Shown here: piece after piece, positions 42,391 to 55,468 of the stretch | Numbering within the stretch: position 1 is the first letter of the stretch | How the letters are laid out: the number at the start of each line of letters is the position of its first letter | Source: Calvatia gigantea | Lineage: Eukaryota > Basidiomycota > Agaricomycetes > Agaricales > Lycoperdaceae | Length of the DNA: 64,000 nucleotides | Reading direction: 5' to 3' | Assembly (NCBI GenBank): GCA_025093985.1 | Contig: JACAAK010000013.1 | Location: forward strand, 310,001 to 374,000 | The notes under the pieces: model-generated | Told to the model about the DNA's origin: nothing | Seen by the model: only the letters and a program-made list of their open reading frames with translations | Database searches by the model: none | Position numbers and translations under genes: made by a program

Positions 42391-44250
42391 ATGTACTACA
42401 GACGTGCACAATTCACCAAGGACAAGTGATTCAAAACGCCTCCCCGAGACAAGGGAAAAGGGAAGGAGCCACCACTACCTGAAAGACAGTGAAAATACTA
42501 TACACCAACAACTGGAGACACCCCAGCTCCACTACAAACACCAGCTAGATCAAGAGACTAGCCCCTGCACCAAGAACCACAAAGAACACACCCTGCAAGG
42601 ACATATGCACCCCCAGTTACTCGATCTCAAGCGAGACAAGTAACTTTCCAAGAAGCAGTAACAGTCGCACCCCTACCTACCCCCAGCCCTCACAGAATCC
42701 AGTCTATCTGATCTCGAAGAAACCCCTACTTCCTCTCCTCTCTCTGAACCATCTCACCTTGAAGAACTTGGGTCAAATCAGACACCACCTGAGACACCAC
42801 AGACAAATCAGTATGGCTTCTTGCCTGAACCGGAATTTGATGATACACCACCTGACTCCCCTAGTACACCACCCACTCAATTCCCCTCTCCCCCATTTAT
42901 CTTTACCCCAAGGGAAGGACATATCATCAGAGACCCTGGACCATGAATTGCCCCAGGAACCTTTTTCAATCCAGAAACTCAAGTATCATTCAATCTGGCC
43001 AATCAATTACCCCCACACAACGGAAATACCTTTGATACTATCCCTGGACCAAGCTCGAATTATTCTAACAAAGACGAAGAACCAGTAATCTATTCACTAG
43101 ATACCCTCATCTACCCTCTACCTGGAGAGATCTTTAATACCCTTTTACAAAGATCCCCACAGCCCTTACCACCTTTACTTCCATTACCAATGGCAGGAGT
43201 ACAACCTGTACCAGCTCCCACAGCCCCTGCTGCACCTAAACATCAATATGCACCAATTCCCATGATTGCAGCCAACCCAAATTACCAACGAGAAATCAGT
43301 CGACTTCCCAAACTATTTAGAGGAGACCCAAAAGACTTTAATGTCTGGTGGGTTTCAGTAAAGAACTACATTGGATTAAATCCAAGCGCATACCCCAATG
43401 AAAACATTCGAATTCGATTGGTACTTTCCATGATACTGCCAGGCAGAGCATCAGGAAATTTTGCAGCCCAATATTGGTTCAAAAGAACCCACGAAGAAGA
43501 TGGAACCCCAGCTGCAAACAGCTGGAGAGATGATACATGGAGAAACTTTGAAGAAAGAATCAGAGAATACTTCATACCTGCAGATAAAGAAATGAATGCC
43601 CTTGATCAATGGAAAGAATTACAACAAGGACCAAGGAAAGCAGCAGAGTTCAACATGCAATTCCAACGCCTAGCCACCGAAGCAGGAATTATATGCGATA
43701 AAGAACTTATCAATCAATATAAAAAGGGGCTTAACCGAAAACTTGCAAAAGCAATTTACATCCTGAGAAGCAGGAGAACCAAGAACCATTGCAGAATGGT
43801 ATGCCGAGGCTATCCAATGAGATAACGTCAAAAAACGAGCCTTAGCCATGTTCGGAGAAAGCAAGAAAGAAAGAAACAGGTTTATTCCTCAATGGAGGAA
43901 TGGATGGAATTATGCAAAACCCCTACCACCCCAAAGGCAATCAACCTGAGACCCTTGGGCAATGGATGTTGATAATCTCGACTATGACAGTGATGATTCT
44001 TCAGAAGAAGAACCTCCTGACTCTCAAGAATATTACACTGAAGATCCTGAACCTAATCCCTGAATCGCAAATTCAGCTAAATGCTATCTTTATGCCTATG
44101 CAATACAACTGATACAGAAATCAACTATACATCAGATGTGGATTGGACAAACACTTCATCAAGGATTGTCCTAATCCAGACAAAAACCTTTCAAAAAGTT
44201 ACCAATCCAAAAAGAAATTCATGAACCAGCCATAATGACAGTTCAATCAT
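42391..44250 (+). pseudogene. Gypsy D gag, decayed
   Basis: The probable start is the ATG at 42391 (MYYRRAQFTKDK, then TGA at 42427). The frame shifts near 42690, then reads PTSSPLSEPSHLEELG and on through 43190. From there a capsid-like region is open to 43825 (LPKLFRGDPKDFNVWW, LVLSMILPGR, FEERIREYFIP, ELQQG). A further frameshift leads to AEWYAEAIQ and FIPQWRNGWNY. A degraded CCHC knuckle follows (IRCGLDKHFIKDCPNP, about 44125-44180). Stops such as TGA at 42944 and at least two frameshifts make it non-functional. Its role would be RNA packaging. Confidence 0.8.
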
Positions 44251-44579
44251 GGACCTCCTCGACTACCCCCACAAAATTTCCCACCTAGACTCGTTCAGCA
44301 ACCACGACCTTCAACTAAACCATCATTTCCTCCAAAGAAGATTTCTGCTTTAGAAATCCAAGCGATGATAGAAGAACTACCTCACTAAAGAACAGGCTTC
44401 ATTCAGGAACTCCTATCTCACCAAACAAGCCATAAAACCCTTGTCGGATTTTTAGTTAAAACTCCTGAAGAACCCAATCCAACTTCAGGAGTCTCTACCA
44501 TCATAAATCAAATTTGACTTCCCACCTTGGAAAATAAAGCTTCAATTTATGTATCTTCCAATTTGACTAAAGCAAAAAC

Positions 44580-47500
44580 CCTCCTCAAAAACCATTTCCC
44601 TCACTGCATTAATTGATTCAGGAGCTCAAGGAAACTTCATCTCTGAAAAATTCGTACAAACACATCAATTTAAACAAAACATGGTCAATCAACTGATCAA
44701 AGTTTCTAACATTGACAGATCACCCAATCAGCGTGGATCAATCAATGAATTCATCGACTTAAACGCCATCATTGATGGAAAAGAATGCAAGATCAAAGCC
44801 TACGTCACTGGCTTAGGATCAAAAGACCTTATACTAGATTACCCATGGTTGGAAACACACAACCCTGACATAAACTGGTCAAAGAAAACCTTCAAATGGA
44901 GAAATCAAAACCAGATATTACCTCTTATTGCAAAAAATCAGCAAATGGACCAATGACTATCAACAAGGTAGTCCTTGACACTATAGCACAAATGGATCAG
45001 GAAGATCAACAAAATGTAGATCAAATCACCCTGAAACTTTTCAAAGCAACCATAATGGAAGAAAATGATGACTTATCAATCAAAGAACTACAACTATATC
45101 TCGAGAATATCAATATGGACAATTTCTCTATTGAAGATGAACTAGGATTCAACCTGACTCCCCTCGAACTTGAAATTAATGCAAAAATCACTACTTCTGC
45201 ACAAGTAAGCAGTAAATATGCCATGGTCAACACCAATAAACTTCCAAAGAAGTTTCACCAATTCAAACATTTGTTTGATCCCAAGAAAGCAGAATGATTT
45301 CCACCAGATCGACCATACAACCTATAAAATCAATCTAAAACTCTTGTTTGAACCACAATTGGGGAAAACCTATCCATTATCTCCCAAGGAAACTGAAGAA
45401 TTACAAACCTTTCTCAATGACAATCTAAAGAAAGGATATATTTGAGAATCCTGAGTCACCCATGGCCTCATCCTTCTTCTTTGTTGGAAAGAAAGACAGC
45501 AAACTATGACCATGCCAAGATTACCGATACCTCAATTCGCATACAGTAAAAAACGCCTACCCTATTCCTATGATCACAACGATCATGGACAAACTTAAAG
45601 ACGTGAAGTTATTCACCAAAATGGATGTCTGACTAGGATACAACAACGTCCGTATTTGTGAAGGAGAGTGGCCTTCAAAACACCATTAGGACTTTACGAG
45701 CCAAATGTAATGTTCTTTGGAATGTGCAATTCCCCCACCACATTTCAGAAGATGATGGATACTATATTCAAGAAAATGCTTCATAAAGGAAAAATCATTA
45801 TCTATATGGACGACTATCCTACTCTTCACTGAAACCCAGGAAGAACTAGATGTGTTAACCCTGGAAGCCCTACAAATTCTGGAAGACAACAACCTCTTCC
45901 TGAAACTAGAAAAATGAGAATTTGACAAAACCTGACTCGAATACCTCGGAATGATCATTACACCTGATTATATCGAAATGGATAATACCAAACTCAAAGG
46001 AATTAACAAATGGCCAGTTCCTAAAATGACTTGAGACATTCGCAAATTCATGGGATTTTGCAATTTCTATTGGAAATTCATTCATCATTATTCTGACATC
46101 TCTTGACCACTTAACACCCTATTATCTAAAATAAAGAAGTTCAAATGGAATCCCACTGCACAAGATGCCTTCACAAAACTAAAACTGGAATTCACCAAAC
46201 AACCAGTATTACAAATGCCGGATCAGACTAAACCCTTCAGCATCGAAACCAATGCCTTGAAATATGCATCCAGAGCTATTCTTATGCAAAAGGAATATGA
46301 ATGGCAATAGCCATCCTATCGCTTACCTCTCAAAATCCTTCTCACCTGCAGAAAGGAATTATGAAGTTCATGACCATGAATTACTAGCAATAATTCAAGC
46401 CCTTGAAGAATGGAGACACTACTTGGAAGGATCTCCACATGAAACACTCATTCAGATGGACCACCAAAACCTAACATTCTGGAGGAAACCTCAGAATATT
46501 TCCAGAAGACAAGTACGTTGGCTTCAATTCTTATCACGATTTAACTTCAAAATTGAACACATTGCCAGAACTAAAATCCCAGCCACTGACACATTATCAA
46601 GAAGGCCAGATCATGAAATAGACGATGATGATAATGAAAACGTGACGGTCCTAACAGAAGACCTTTTCCTCAACCAAATAATAGTCCTTCCTGATGAACT
46701 ATTCATCAACCTAATCAACCCTTCTTTCCAGAAGGAGATCATTTCTTCTGCTCAATACAACGATAAATTAATCAAGGCCTTCAAACAACTGCAATTGAAG
46801 GAACCCAAAACCATCGATTCTAAATATAACCTATTCCCAACCACAACTGGACACCTACTGATGTTCAATGGGAAAGTGGTTATTCCGAATGATCTTCTGC
46901 TCAAACGGAAAATCATACAATGATACCATGATCATGTATCTGCCAGACACCCAGGCAAACAAGAAACATACTGTCAAGCCAAACAAGAAGTTTATTGGCC
47001 AGGCCTCGCTACCTTTCTCAAAAATTATGTGAAAGGATGCACACAATGTCAGCAATTTAAGATTAACAGACATCCAATACACCCCCCACTACAACCCATC
47101 GAACCCACTAAATCCACAAGACCATTCTCACAATTATCAATGGATTTATTAATGGATCTCCCGAAATCACGCAGATTTGATGCTATTCTATCTGTAGTGG
47201 ATCACTGGACTTATGAAGGGGGTAATTCTATGTCCAACTTCAAAAAACACCATAGCCAAAGATATCGCTGACCTATTTTTGGAGAAAGTCTATGCCAGAT
47301 TCAGCCTTCCGGACAAAATCATCTCCAACAGAGACCCTAGATTCATGGCAAAATCAATGAAAACACTTTTCAAAAGACTTAACATTAAACAGTTGTTCTC
47401 ATCTGCCTTCCACCCACAGTCCGACAGAACAACAGAATGATTCAATCAAGAAATTGCAGCCTACTTATCAATATACTGCACTCAAAATCCTACCACTTGG

Positions 47501-48175
47501 GTCGATAACATCCCTACCCTCGAGTTCACACATAATTCAAGAACTCATTCCAACAGAAAGCAAACTCCATTTGAATTAATGTATGGAAGTAAACCTCATG
47601 GCATACCAACTATTATGGAAGAAACCAAAATAGAATCCATGGAGGAACAGATTGAAACACTCAATCAAGCAAGAAGAGAAGCAATCACTGCACATAAACT
47701 AGCTGCCGAACAAATGAAATGGAGGATTACTTCTCATTTCTCCCCTTTTACGCTAGGCCAACAAGTATGGCTAGAAACACGAAACCTACATCTTCCATTC
47801 AAGTTGAAAAAGATATCACCAAAATAACTTGGACCATACCCTATTACACAAGTCATTTCCCCCTTGGATTACAGGCTAGACCTGCCTAAAAATTGGAAAA
47901 TCCACAATGTGTTCCATGCAACCCTTCTTACTCCCTATTTAGAAAACAACATTCATGGACCAAATTCGGAATTACCCTCTCCTGAACTAATCGAAGGAAG
48001 TGAAGAATATGAAATAGAAGGAATTCTTAATCACTGAATTAAGAACAGATCACCTCAATACTACATCAAGTGGAAAAACTTTAATCACGAAGAAAATTCT
48101 TGGGAGACAGAGGAAGAACTAGCTCCCCATGCCTTGACTGTTCTAAACTGAATACAGGAAGCAACATCGATTGAA
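44580..48175 (+). pseudogene. Gypsy D pol, decayed: protease, RT, RNase H, integrase, chromodomain
   Basis: The protease active site is in LIDSGAQGNFI (Asp at 44615-44617), with DYPWLETHNPDINW downstream. RT is frameshifted but keeps IYMDDY (about 45800-45817). RNase H reads AERNYEVHDHELLAIIQALE and further. Integrase has an HHCC finger (ARHPGKQETY ... GCTQCQQFK, about 46945-47060) and a core with SNRDPRFMAKS and SAFHPQSDRTTE. The IN C-terminus reads LGQQVWLETRNL, and a chromodomain follows (EYEIEGILNH ... YYIKWKNFNHEENSWE, about 48007-48125). It contains many stops and several frameshifts. It is related to gypsy A pol in domain order but not closely in sequence. Confidence 0.88.
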
Positions 48176-48412
48176 ACCCTTTGACAAAAAGTGGGAATTC
48201 AAAACCCCAGGGCATATAAAAGTCAAACCATTCCAACGATAATCTTCACTCCTCTGGTCATTCCAACCATAGGATTCTAGCTCCCTCTCCAAAATACCCG
48301 CCTCTAAAATCCCAGACAACCCCCACTTTTGCCCAAACAAAACTGTTTCTACCTATCAGACTGTAAAACCAGATCCCTTCAACTTTCACCATATCAGTAT
48401 ACTAAAATTCAA

Positions 48413-48695
48413 ATGCCCAGAAATACCAAGGCTAAAGCCCACAAAATCACCAAAGGAAAACCCACAATCCTTACCAGGTGATCCCCTTCCCCCGAACTAC
48501 CCATTCCAAACCCTCCTCAAACCAACTCATTTCACAATCCCACTGACGATGTCCCAAGGCATCAACTCGACCTTCCTTCCATCTTCGTCCCTCCCGGAGT
48601 CTTCACCCTCGTCGAACTCCAATCCATGGCTGACGAACACCCCAACAACCACCTGGAGGTATTCCATGGATGTGGAGAATACACCTGAATCCCCC
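48413..48695 (+). pseudogene. Gypsy D third ORF, 5' part
   Basis: It starts at an ATG (MPRNTKAKAHKITKGKPTIL) after pol. It contains TGA codons in place of Arg or Trp and reads into FVPPGVFTLVELQSMADEHP before the copia-type element interrupts it at 48696. Removing that element plus one target duplication (6778 nt) puts this part in the same frame as 55470-57278. Confidence 0.7.
48691..48695. repeat. Target-site duplication of copia-type element copy 2
   Basis: CCCCC here and CCCCC at 55469-55473 flank the element. The run continues one further C on the right, so the exact register is ambiguous by one base. Confidence 0.85.
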
Positions 48696-49238
48696 TGTTG
48701 AGAGAATGAGTAGACATCCCAATATAATTCACACTACCTAAGCGTGTAGGTGTCAGCGGTGGAGGGTAGTCGTATTCATCCAGGAGACAGTCCAGTAGAA
48801 GAGGCGCATGGTAGCGGACATAGTCCTGCTTATACCAGCATACTCAGAGAGTCTTAAGGAGAGGGAAAGCGATGCTTAGAGAAGCTAGCATAGAGCGGAG
48901 AAGACATAGTGTCTTACATCAAAGGGCATAGCCAAAAGGCATACATATTACAATGCTACATAGGGTATATATACTAATATCCCTGGTCTGTGCACTCTAA
49001 ACCCTTATACGGGTGAGGTCTAACTACCAGTAGCATAATTGGAGTATACTGTGTATGACGCATGTACTAGAAGGTTCCATGCAGAGGGTATAACCGACTA
49101 CCAGAAGGGCAGTACAACTACTGCGTACATAGTCCATGATGGTCTGTTATTATCGACCCTCTGAAGGTGAAATACTTGAACCCTGTTTCAGCTATAAATA
49201 GACTGAACCAATGTAGTGGTACAGAGCGAGATTCAACA
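48696..49238 (-). repeat. LTR of copia-type element copy 2, low-coordinate end (3' LTR in element orientation)
   Basis: 543 bp, the same length as its partner at 54926-55468. About 20 differences separate the two, all transitions. Confidence 0.9.
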
Positions 49239-49249
49239 CTCCTCCTCAC
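49239..49249 (-). promoter_or_regulatory. Polypurine tract of copia-type element copy 2
   Basis: On the minus strand GTGAGGAGGAG runs directly into the LTR start TGTTGAAT. This is the expected plus-strand priming site and supports the minus orientation. Confidence 0.65.
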
Positions 49250-49756
49250 TTGAAGGGGGGAAGATTAATGCTTCAATTATCTAGCAGTATTGAAACCAGA
49301 CTTAGACATTGGAATCTTCAACAAAAGAGTGGCCAGGCCTGAACATCAAATGTTGGAGTCATCAACGATCATGCAGAATTAACCAGCTTTTGAAAGTTGG
49401 AAAGGAATTCCTGTAGCGGAGAGGAATTGATGCTAGCATTTGCTATGATGGCCATAAAGGATGCAATGACAATTGCTTTGAGCTATCAAATGTCCTTTAA
49501 CTCAACTTTAACTCCCATGACTAACTCGCTGCGACTTTCGTCTAAGAGTAGGAGTAGGAAAGCCTAAAAAGGCTCCTCCAGAAATTGTAAACAGCAATTC
49601 TTTCGAAGCAGTTCAACAAGTCTGTTTTTCTGCATAGGTGCAAAATACAAAAAACCATTTTGCTGATGCGAATTCCTAAGTGATAAATCACTGGTCGCCA
49701 ATCCAGCGTGCGATTATTTGTGAGATCAAGAAAGCAGCAGTACTAAGCCAGTGTAA

Positions 49757-49841
49757 CCAAGGCCGTCACTTTGCAGTTATGTAGACCAATCAGCTGCAGG
49801 TAGTCCTATGAGCTGGCGGAGCAATGATACTACAAGCCTTG
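49757..49841. repeat. Displaced cassette within copia-type element copy 2
   Basis: This 85-bp block matches 976-1056 of copy 1 (AGGCC.TCACTTT, GTTATGTAGA.CAAT.AGC and GCAATGATACTACAAGCCTT). In copy 2 the position equivalent to 976-1056 holds different sequence (about 51680-51755). Confidence 0.65.
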
Positions 49842-49974
49842 TTCTGATTTAACTCGAACAAATTCCAAATTAATGGATTCACAAATGGAAGTGGTCTCAT
49901 GCAATTTTCCTCCATGCAAAAGGCATTTCGGCCAATGCGGATTAAGGATACAGTCCCAAGGAATGCATACACAC

Positions 49975-50670
49975 TTTTTGTTATTTCCCATCAACTCCGA
50001 AAAGGAGGGAGGAACGATTAAGTCCCTTATTTGTTTTTCCATACAACTCTGAAGAGGTAGAAGGATCTTAAAATTGACCCTGTATATTTTTCCGGACTCT
50101 TGATTTGAGGTGGATGGATAAATTCCATGTAGATGTTTTACCGTAGACTCACGAAGAGGTGGAAGGTTACATTCAAAACCTATGAAGTTTTTCCTCAATC
50201 TCATGAAAGAGAGAAAGGATTGTTAGACCCTATCTTATTTTTATCTTGCGAAAGGAATAAGTTCCTGCCATATTTTTACAGTCGACTCTTGATTGAGTAT
50301 GAAGGAATATGTTCCTGACTTGTTTTATCCAACAACTCGTAAGAGGTGGAAAGGTAAAAGTGTAAACCTTATAATATTTTCTCCTACAACTCGTTAGAGG
50401 AGGAAGGAATAATTTCCTAATGTTATTTTTGCCTAAGATGCTCACTTTGAGACATTGGCGGGGATAACTCCCCATTTGTTTTATCAGCGACTCGTGAGAG
50501 GCGATAGAAACAATTGAAAGTCCTATGAATATATTTTTCCAGTGACTGTGGCGGAAAGGAATATTTCTGAACCTAATATTTTTATCCAAGCGTCTTTGTA
50601 TGAAGGTGGAAAGGAATATCATATCCTTTGTGTTTCCCCATTGACTCTAAAGAGGAGGGCTCGCGATGAT
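49975..50670. repeat. Degenerate tandem array with internal inverted repeats
   Basis: About 11 units of roughly 55-65 bp. Each has a T-rich stretch, then ...CAACTC...AGAGGTGGAAAGG-like arms, then a TTCCTNA-like stretch. Examples are ACAACTCGTTAGAGGAGGAAGG (about 50389) and CAACTCGTAAGAGGTGGAAAGG (about 50333). ACTC/GAG(G) forms a small hairpin in most units. The right end enters the region shared with copy 1. Confidence 0.65.
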
Positions 50671-50717
50671 GTAGGAATCGGTATCATGTTGTGGCAGTCA
50701 CTCAAGCCAGCTAGTTG

Positions 50718-53700
50718 CAAGGCCATTAGACTTTATTGCCAAAGCGAGGTCGACGAAGTGGTTTCAGAAAATGCGGATAAAATCCAGCGTAATCATATGA
50801 AGGCAGATTGAAATCCAGCTCAATCAAAGATTGAAGATTCCTTCCATGTAACACATATGGTGCTCGTCTGGTGTCATTCAAACTCTCTTCTTATCTTTTA
50901 AGCCAAAGCTCATCAGATTATTCCAGTGTATCTTCTCATCCAGTCTGCAAAAGCAGTTTTGTCATCAACGCTAAGCATATCTCACATGCGCAGATAACTG
51001 GAGAATTGAATCAGAAAAGTGATGCCTTCAACTTAATGAAGTTCCTTTGCTATGAAGCGCAGGATAAGACAGTCATCGGATTTGGAGTAAGAATACTGTA
51101 TCCATCATTCTCCTCCATGCTTTTTAGCATGTTAAGTTTCCTAATACATGTTACTCAATCGTATTACTTTTTAGGGCTCAGAGAGTGTTTATCATGTTAT
51201 GAACCACCATGGTGCACATCAATTAAGATGGACTGGCGAAGTGTAGCCATTGAAAGCTTTAATTGTATGCAGTTATTCACCAGCGATTAAGAACTTGTTT
51301 TACTGTACTCCTCCCTCAGCGACAAGTATTTCAATTTAAATGTCAACGCACATTGTTAATGGCGGATCATTATCGATGCAATTCCAGAAATAAAAGAATT
51401 TTTCTCGCAAGTTTGTTAAGCTCTGTGAGGCGAAAGCTCATATGGAGGTATAACCATCACATATTTTTAAGATAATATATCTGAGCTGTTGTGCTTTTCT
51501 GGTAGATGCTAGCATGATGCGTAGCACGTCTTATGCTTGTCCAACTCTAGTTGGTGAGTCCAAACGAGTTCTTCTTGAAATTGAATGCTTAATCCATTAT
51601 AGTCTTCCTGTAGGTGACCCACGTAATGAACAGTGCAGTCTTTCCTAGTCAGGTTCAATTGTGCAATGTGTATCAACCAGCATTTTATTCTATAACTCCT
51701 CCACAACGGTCGTTCCACTTAAGTGGCAACACAGAAGTGTGGTGTGTCAAAAGTGGTAGATATCCTGTAAAGGATGTGCATCTTATGCATTAAATTGGTG
51801 ATTATATCTGCGTAAGACATAGGATATGGTGGGTGAAGATTTCTCGAATGGAAATGGAGAGGAATCAGGAGGTGATCATGGAGTTAAAATGGAATATATC
51901 CTGTGACATCTAACGATGGTGGATAAAGAAGTTTGCTATCTCTTGCTTTGTGCAGGTTTTGCTCTCTTCTTTGCAAATGAACTGGTTACTGCTATTCAGT
52001 TGCTGAATCATTACATTTTAAGGGTATATTCCCTCATCGAGTAAGGCATCCAAAAGTGGATTGTTTGTAGAACGTTAAGCCTTTCTGTGTGCCACTTGAA
52101 CTTAAAAGTTCTCGTTGATCAAACGATCGAGGTATGTTACATCCCGAATAAGCGATCATGTTTGGGCGGTCATCATGTTAACTGATGCACTGCGAAGCCA
52201 AACCCACAGTACAGAACCAAATTAATGGTTTATCCCTTGATTTATACAACTAAGTGTCTTCCACTATAAATGCTTGGACTGGCGCGTTACGCTCTAGTCA
52301 ATGCTAAACTATCACTGAGATGGGTAAGACATTCCCGTTGCCATAAAGCTTTTAGGCTCTCAAAGTGTAGTGCAGATCAGTCTCTCTACATCAACCGTTG
52401 TGAAAGCATTGGGAGTAGGAGGTTTAAGTGGGTTATTCATGCCACAAATGTTTGCTATTGCTCTCGTTTAGACAAACTCTCCTCCATAATCAGTTGTGAC
52501 ATTGGCCATTGTCAGCTATACTGTAGAGGTTTCTCTAATGAATCTTAGAGCCTCATAACTTCTTTTGAAGGAGAACAACTATCATCATGAGATGAGAAGT
52601 CATAGAGTAGCATCATGATAGATGACTAGCAATTCTGTCAAGTCCGAGTATTACGCTCAAGGACGAGGATATTCATATAAGGATTCTGGATAAAGGTACT
52701 GATGCAATTTCCCTTGTGAAATAATCCAGAGTGGTGATGAAATAATGCAGCATCTCGACAAGTCATAAAAGACGAGTGGAGAAGGCATAATCATGGGAAG
52801 TTCTGTTTGATGATGTCAAACAATATAGTCTAGTAGGCGTAATGTTCAACAACCATTCATCTCCTTGCTTATAATTGCAAGTTCGTGTACAACGATGAGA
52901 TTGGGTAAACTAATACAGCTCTGTATGACTTATTGCAAAGGTGGTGACCTTTAACGATTGCCTCAAAAGCATTACACTCGAGGACATACATTATAAGATT
53001 TTCTCGATATAGATTGGCCGTACACTAATGTGGCACTACAAATCTTTATCCCTTATGTCATAGACTAATGCTAGAATGTAAAAGCAGTTCAGTTACTTGT
53101 CTTTCCCGAAGGATTCCAGTTTCTTGCCTCAAGCCTAATATAAAGCGGCGAGGTCTAAGAATTATTTTTGGTGACATAGTACTGAAGCTCAACCATTATA
53201 TGTTGGGAGCTATTCTGCTAATTCCTAGACATGTCATAATTTCCTTTCTTTGTAATGATGCAATTCACAAGATCCTGTAAGGGATATTTTTCTCAAGTGA
53301 ATAGAGTGACGTGCTCCTGCTATCATCTTTATATGATCCATAAGGATTTCTCACTTGTTGCGTAGAAAAGGATTTATAGCCAGCACTTACATCTCACACA
53401 GCACACTATTATTCGTAGCATTTATCAAGGAGTATGAAGTCAAAAGTACTACTGTATATCCTTCCATTGGTATCAAGGTCAGCAACATCCAAAGATGACG
53501 ACTCAAGAACTCCTCCGGTGCCAAGCTCCATAAAGAGTGGTCTAAAGGATTTCTTAAGGAATTTGTCGGCATATTGCATCATATGGTGCTACGCTCATCC
53601 TCTTTCTCAATTATAGTTGCTAAATGGTGCGCATCAAGTCCTGATAATGGACGGCGACTTCCATAAAGTCAAACTTCCTTAAAGCAATCATTGTTATTTC

Positions 53701-54908
53701 TGTAGTTGGCGGACAAAGCATTTTAACGTGCTCGTCCATGCTCTGACTTAAAACAGGTCTTCAAACTTGGGTGCGTGAACATGTGCTTAACACAAGTGAA
53801 GTAACGTTGATGCTGGAAGCAGGGCATGATATATAGCGATGCAGCTCCTCTATAAGGGAAATAGTATATGGCAGCAATCACTTGAGCCAGCAACATATTT
53901 AAACTATATTCTGAAGTATTTCCTGAAAAATGACATAATAGTGGTATTACCAGCTTATTATCCTTCTCCCCTTATTTCCCAGCTGCAAGGACACGATAAG
54001 CATTCTTCTCCTTGCTATCTTTCTTGGATATTTTTGCGAATGCTGCAAGTGCTGCTGCTCTTGGCATAATGCCATGGTTTTATTGGTGCTGCAAGCTTTG
54101 CAGCTGCTGTCTACCATACCAGCATAAGCACTGCAAATGCGGTAGCCCACTGCCTTAGCATGGCATAAAGTGCTTAAAGCACATGAGCTATCCATAGAAA
54201 GAATAAAGCGGTAGTTGAATAGATGTGGAAGGGGTAAAGCATTGAAGCCTGAAGCAAAGGGATGAACGGCGGACTTCTCAAAGATATTTTCTATATCCCA
54301 GCTTTATTTTGATTAAGCAGGCCTTAGCGGCTTATAACTGCCAGCTTAAGTGAGTCAAATAGCTCAGGTATATGCTCGTGGTGTGTTTTTGGAAATCAAG
54401 GCGGGACTTGCCCAATCGACTTGAAACACAAGAACACAAGGCTTATAATTTTCCTGACACTGCGGTATTTATTGCGGTCACGAAGACCAGCTAATTTACC
54501 AGCAAAGCGGAGTATAATGCTCAGCGTAAATGATATATCATATAGTAAATTACTGAGGCAGATTTGAAGAGAATCCCAGAAAGCCCAAAGCAGTTGTTGT
54601 CGATCAGAGAGAGAATACCAGAACAGAGGTGGAGCAACCAGAGTGGAACAGTTCTGCTGCAACCCAAAATGGGGAGCGGACCTAAAGTAGTCAAACCAGA
54701 CTGAAGATGACGGTTTGCCAGATCAAAAACCAAGAGTGGATAACAATGTGTCAGTATCATGTAGGACTGCTGTGTGTAGTGCATGCGTTCACAACATGGG
54801 TCAGACAGGGTATCAAGTGGACCAAAGGTACCACTGTCTCCCAGGTTGAAAGTGACCATAGCCTCCTCTAACTCTACCAGCGTTGCTAACGTAGTCCAAG
54901 TGAGCAGT
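50718..54908 (-). repeat. Interior of copia-type element copy 2, homologous to 1-4122
   Basis: Co-linear with copy 1 apart from the displaced cassette, small indels, and about 86 bp near 54045-54130 that are absent from copy 1. No conserved ORF was found. The longest minus-strand frame (54521-54952) is matched in copy 1 (3754-4161), but the nucleotide identity is equally high outside it, so coding is not supported. Confidence 0.75.
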
Positions 54909-54925
54909 GGTCGGGGCCTATAACC
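54909..54925 (-). promoter_or_regulatory. Primer-binding site of copia-type element copy 2
   Basis: The plus strand reads GGTCGGGGCCTATAACC, identical to copy 1 (4123-4139) except one C-to-T change. It is complementary to the anticodon half of initiator tRNA-Met. Confidence 0.75.
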
Positions 54926-55468
54926 TGTTGAGAGAATGAGTAGACATCCCAATATAATTCACACTACCTAAGCATGTAGGTGTCAGCGGTGGAGGGTAGT
55001 CGTATTCATCCAGGAGACAGTCCAGTAGAAGAGGCATATGGTAGCGGACATAGTCCTGCTTATACCAGCATACTCAGAGAGTCTTAAGGAGAGGGAAAGC
55101 GATGCTTAGAGAAGCTAGCATAGAGTGGAGAAGACATAGTGTCTTACACCAAAGGGCGTAGCCAAAAGGCATACATATTACAATGCTACATAGGGTATAT
55201 ATACTAATATCCCTGGTCTGTGCACTCTAAACCCTTATATGGGTGAGGTCTAACTACCAGTAGCATAATTGGAGCATACTGTATATGACACATGTACTAA
55301 AAGGTTCCATGCGGAGGGTATAACCGACTACCAGAAGGGTGGTACAACTACTGCATACGTAGTCCATGATGGTCCGTTATTATTGACCCTCTGAAGGTAA
55401 AATACTCGAACCCTGTTTCAGCTATAAATAGACTGAACCAATGTAGTGGTACAGAGCGAGATTCAACA
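54926..55468 (-). repeat. LTR of copia-type element copy 2, high-coordinate end (5' LTR in element orientation)
   Basis: 543 bp, TGTTGAGAG to GATTCAACA, followed by the CCCCC target duplication. On the minus strand this is the upstream, promoter-bearing LTR. Confidence 0.9.

Larger units (their letters stand above)
48696..55468 (-). mobile_element. Copia-type non-coding LTR element (LARD-like), copy 2, complete
   Basis: The 6773-bp element has two 543-bp LTRs (TGTTGA...TCAACA) and flanking CCCCC. The orientation is minus. A purine tract (GTGAGGAGGAG on the minus strand, plus-strand 49239-49249) abuts the low-coordinate LTR, and the half-tRNA primer site (54909-54925) abuts the high-coordinate LTR. 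The 5.7-kb interior has no ORF above about 145 codons and no recognisable retroelement domain. It includes a degenerate tandem array (about 49975-50670). The rest parallels copy 1 (1-4139) with mostly C-to-T and G-to-A differences. It is inserted in the third ORF of gypsy D. Confidence 0.88.

Noticed and set aside
54045..54120. GCTGC-rich segment as a possible microsatellite or regulatory site
   Set aside because: Too short and irregular, and explained as part of the 86-bp length difference between copies.
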